NCBI RefSeq assembly: GCF_038502225.1
Contig: NC_091369.1
Coordinates: 4,942,773-5,006,772 of the forward strand
Origin: Cherax quadricarinatus
Taxonomy: Eukaryota; Arthropoda; Malacostraca; Decapoda; Parastacidae
DNA: 64,000 nucleotides
Direction of reading: 5' to 3'
How positions within the stretch are numbered: position 1 is the first letter of the stretch; every line of letters starts with the position of its first letter. The position numbers and the translations under genes were made by a program. The notes beneath the pieces are model-generated. The model had not been told where the DNA came from and made no database searches. It saw only the letters and a list, made by a program, of their open reading frames with translations. This document shows positions 61,572 through 64,000 of the stretch, in pieces.

Positions 61572-62618
61572 GTGTCAGCAAGGAGATCTGTGCCACACTG
61601 TGATGGTGTCACTGTACTGGTGTTTATAACACTGATCTTCCAGAGATCTGTGGTACACAGTGATGGTGTCACTGTACTGGTGTTTATAACACTGATCTTC
61701 CAGAGATCTGTGCCACACTGTGATGGTGTCACTGTACTGGTGTTTATAACACTGATCTTCCAGAGATCTGTGGTACACAGTGATGGTGTCACTGTACTGG
61801 TGTTTATAACACTGATCTTCCAGAGATCTGTGCCACACTGTGATGGTGTCACTGTACTGGTGTTTACAACACTGTCTGATCTTCCAGAGATCTGTGCCAC
61901 ACTGTGATGGTGTCACTGTACTGGTGTTTACAACACTGATCTTCCAGAGGTCTGTGCCACACTGTGATGGTGTCACTGTACTGGTGTTTACAACACTGAT
62001 CTTCCAGAGGTCTGTGCCACACTGTGATGGTGTCACTGTACTGGTGTTTACAACACTGATCTTCCAGAGGTCTGTGCCACACTGTGATGGTGTCACTGTA
62101 CTGGTGTTTACAACACTGATCTTCCAGAGGTCTGTGCCACACTGTGATGGTGTCACTGTACTGGTGTTTACAACACTGATCTTCCAGAGGTCTGTGCCAC
62201 ACTGTGATGGTGTCACTGTACTGGTGTTTACAACACTGATCTTCCAGAGGTCTGTGCCACACTGTGATGGTGTCACTGTACTGGTGTTTACAACACTGAT
62301 CTTCCAGAGGTCTGTGCCACACTGTGATGGTGTCACTGTACTGGTGTTTACAACACTGATCTTCCAGAGGTCTGTGCCACACTGTGATGGTGTCACTGTA
62401 CTGGTGTTTACAACACTGATCTTCCAGAGGTCTGTGCCACACTGTGATGGTGTCACTGTACTGGTGTTTACAACACTGATCTTCCAGAGGTCTGTGCCAC
62501 ACTGTGATGGTGTCACTGTACTGGTGTTTACAACACTGATCTTCCAGAGGTCTGTGCCACACTGTGATGGTGTCACTGTACTGGTGTTTACAACACTGTC
62601 TGATCTTCCATAATCAGA
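61572..62618 (+). repeat. 60-bp satellite (about 17 copies)
   Basis: The unit contains TCTGTGCCACACTGTGATGG, TGTCACTGTACTGGTGTTTA and CAACACTGATCTTCCAGAGG. The first five copies alternate GTGCCACACTG and GTGGTACACAG and have TTTATAAC; the next twelve have TTTACAAC and are nearly identical. The variant ACACTGTCTGATCTTCC occurs at 61870 and at the right end. Multiple-of-three length leaves frames open on both strands. Confidence 0.95.
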
Positions 62619-62639
62619 TGTTGAAGATACTAAGTGTCT

Positions 62640-63470
62640 AGCATGTAACACAGGTTATAACACTGGCAGTGGTATAACACAGGTGATAACACTGGCAGTG
62701 GTATAACACAGGTTATAACACTGGCAGTGGTATAACACAGGTTATAACACTGGCAGTGGTATAACACAGGTGATAACACTGGCAGTGATATAACACAGGT
62801 GATAACACTGGCAGTGGTATAACACAGGTGATAACACTGGCAGTGGTATAACACAGGTGATAACACTGGCAGTGGTATAACACAGGTGATAACACTGGCA
62901 GTGATATAACACAGGTTATAACACTGGCAGTGGTATAACACAGGTTATAACACTGGCAGTGGTATAACACAGGTGATAACACTGGCAGTGGTATAACACA
63001 GGTGATAACACTGGCAGTGGTATAACACAGGTGATAACACTGGCAGTGGTATAACACAGGTTATAACACTGGCAGTGGTATAACACAGGTGATAACACTG
63101 GCAGTGGTATAACACAGGTGATAACACTGGCAGTGATATAACACAGGTGATAACACTGGCAGTGGTATAACACAGGTGATAACACTGGCAGTGGTATAAC
63201 ACAGGTGATAACACTGGCAGTGGTATAACACAGGTGATAACACTGGCAGTGATATAACACAGGTTATAACACTGGCAGTGGTATAACACAGGTGATAACA
63301 CTGGCAGTGGTATAACACAGGTTATAACACTGGCAGTGGTATAACACAGGTTATAACACTGGCAGTGGTATAACACAGGTGATAACACTGGCAGTGGTAT
63401 AACACAGGTGATAACACTGGCAGTGGTATAACACAGGTGATAACACTGGCAGTGGTATAACACAGGTGAT
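62640..63470 (+). repeat. 29-bp satellite
   Basis: About 28 copies of TAACACTGGCAGTGGTATAA followed by CACAGGTGA. Variants are GTTATAAC and CAGTGATA. CACTGGCAGTG is an inverted repeat in each unit. Confidence 0.95.
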
Positions 63471-63743
63471 AGCAGTGACAGTAAACATTAAGCAAACAGG
63501 TCAACAGCTAGCAGTTCTCCCATGAAGAAGTCAGTGATCTGATATGTAACACCAGACTATCACTGCCAGCATCTGATCCTCTAACATCCACACTAAAACA
63601 AAACGCCCGTCTACGACATAACATCGCTGGACCTCACCGAACTGGACTTAAATATCGACCAGGAGATTGACGGCTGTTTATAGACAGCCCCATTAGAACA
63701 TGACTCACGACATCGTAATGACACGATTGCAAACAAACCATAC
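63471..63743. other. Non-repetitive stretch
   Basis: No coding exon or known element seen. Confidence 0.5.
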
Positions 63744-63854
63744 CACAGGTGGGGTTAGAACCCGCGATCAGATAATCTCCAATCTGGCCCAGTGGCTAAC
63801 GCGACGGTCTGGAGTTTTGAGACTCTCTGATCGCGGGTTCTAACCCCACCCGTG
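63744..63854 (+). other. tRNA-like palindrome (possible tRNA-derived SINE or pseudo-tRNA)
   Basis: The A-box-like TGGCCCAGTGG (63785-63795) and B-box-like GGGTTCTAACCCC (63835-63847) are spaced as in a tRNA gene, with a G-T-C-T/A-G-A-C stem between them (9-base loop, where a tRNA has 7). The T-arm side CTGATCGCGGGTTCTAACC.. (63826-63854) is repeated in inverted form at 63744-63772 with one mismatch in 29. The loop size and lack of a clear acceptor stem argue against a functional tRNA. Confidence 0.55.
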
Positions 63855-64000
63855 ATACGATTAGCTACATTGCTCACTCAACAAACCTGCTCTTATGACC
63901 AATGCAACAAAATCTTACAGACAGCGATTTCACATACAGTAACTTAGTGGTTTCTTTTTTTAATTATTTTAAGAATAATTTCAATGCGATTTGTTAGTTC

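Noticed and set aside
63785..63854. Functional tRNA gene
   Set aside because: Nine-base anticodon loop, no clear acceptor stem and an inverted duplicate of the T arm point to a tRNA-derived element.

Overview
This is a eukaryotic, almost certainly arthropod, nuclear genome window. A (TTAGG)n-type array, several non-LTR retrotransposon (LINE) relics, Penelope-like terminal repeats and very dense microsatellites point to a decapod crustacean; that species-level reading is inference. There are no bacterial features. A 100-base run of N at 3901-4000 is a scaffold gap. Well over 80 percent of the window is tandem repeat or transposon debris, and nearly all long open frames are artefacts of repeats that lack stop codons.

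Layout. 1-130 is a Penelope-like tail; 184-288 is a possible short exon; 500-2814 is a LINE (family A, copy 1) with one nonsense codon; 2824-3786 is an internally deleted Tigger-type DNA transposon with TA target duplication; 4001-5840 is a frameshifted CR1-like LINE (family C, minus strand). 6.0-16.2 kb is satellite: G-rich, then a 4.8 kb 19-bp array, ACC/ACA repeats, and a 50-bp purine array. At 17542-17665 (minus strand) lies the only confidently recognisable host coding sequence: a homeobox exon of Vsx/Chx10 type, with canonical splice sites, followed in its intron by three 52-bp repeats that copy its exon end and splice donor. 18-31.5 kb holds a CAG array, a degenerate TTAGG array, a CAGCTG-rich minisatellite, a LINE A fragment and further minisatellites. 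32.2-33.4 kb is LINE family B (minus) joined to a Penelope-like tail. 33.4-41.4 kb is again satellites. 41.5-44.7 kb is LINE A copy 2, with an intact reverse transcriptase frame interrupted at its C-terminus by a 965-bp Penelope-like insertion with 13-bp target duplications. 45-49.3 kb is pyrimidine-rich and then G-rich. 50.7-51.2 kb is a second LINE B piece. 51.9-63.5 kb is a succession of homogeneous minisatellites (32, 31, 30, 43, 20, 30, 60 and 29 bp units) plus a long foldback element at 60.4-61.2 kb. A tRNA-like palindrome lies at 63744-63854.

The genes do not form a pathway. The simplest reading is a giant, repeat-inflated intron (or intron plus intergenic DNA) around one Vsx exon, with mobile elements nested in each other. 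The most interesting signals are the hidden homeobox exon with its duplicated splice donor, and hammerhead-ribozyme-like RNA motifs in the Penelope-like terminal repeats whose stem I appears to covary between copies.
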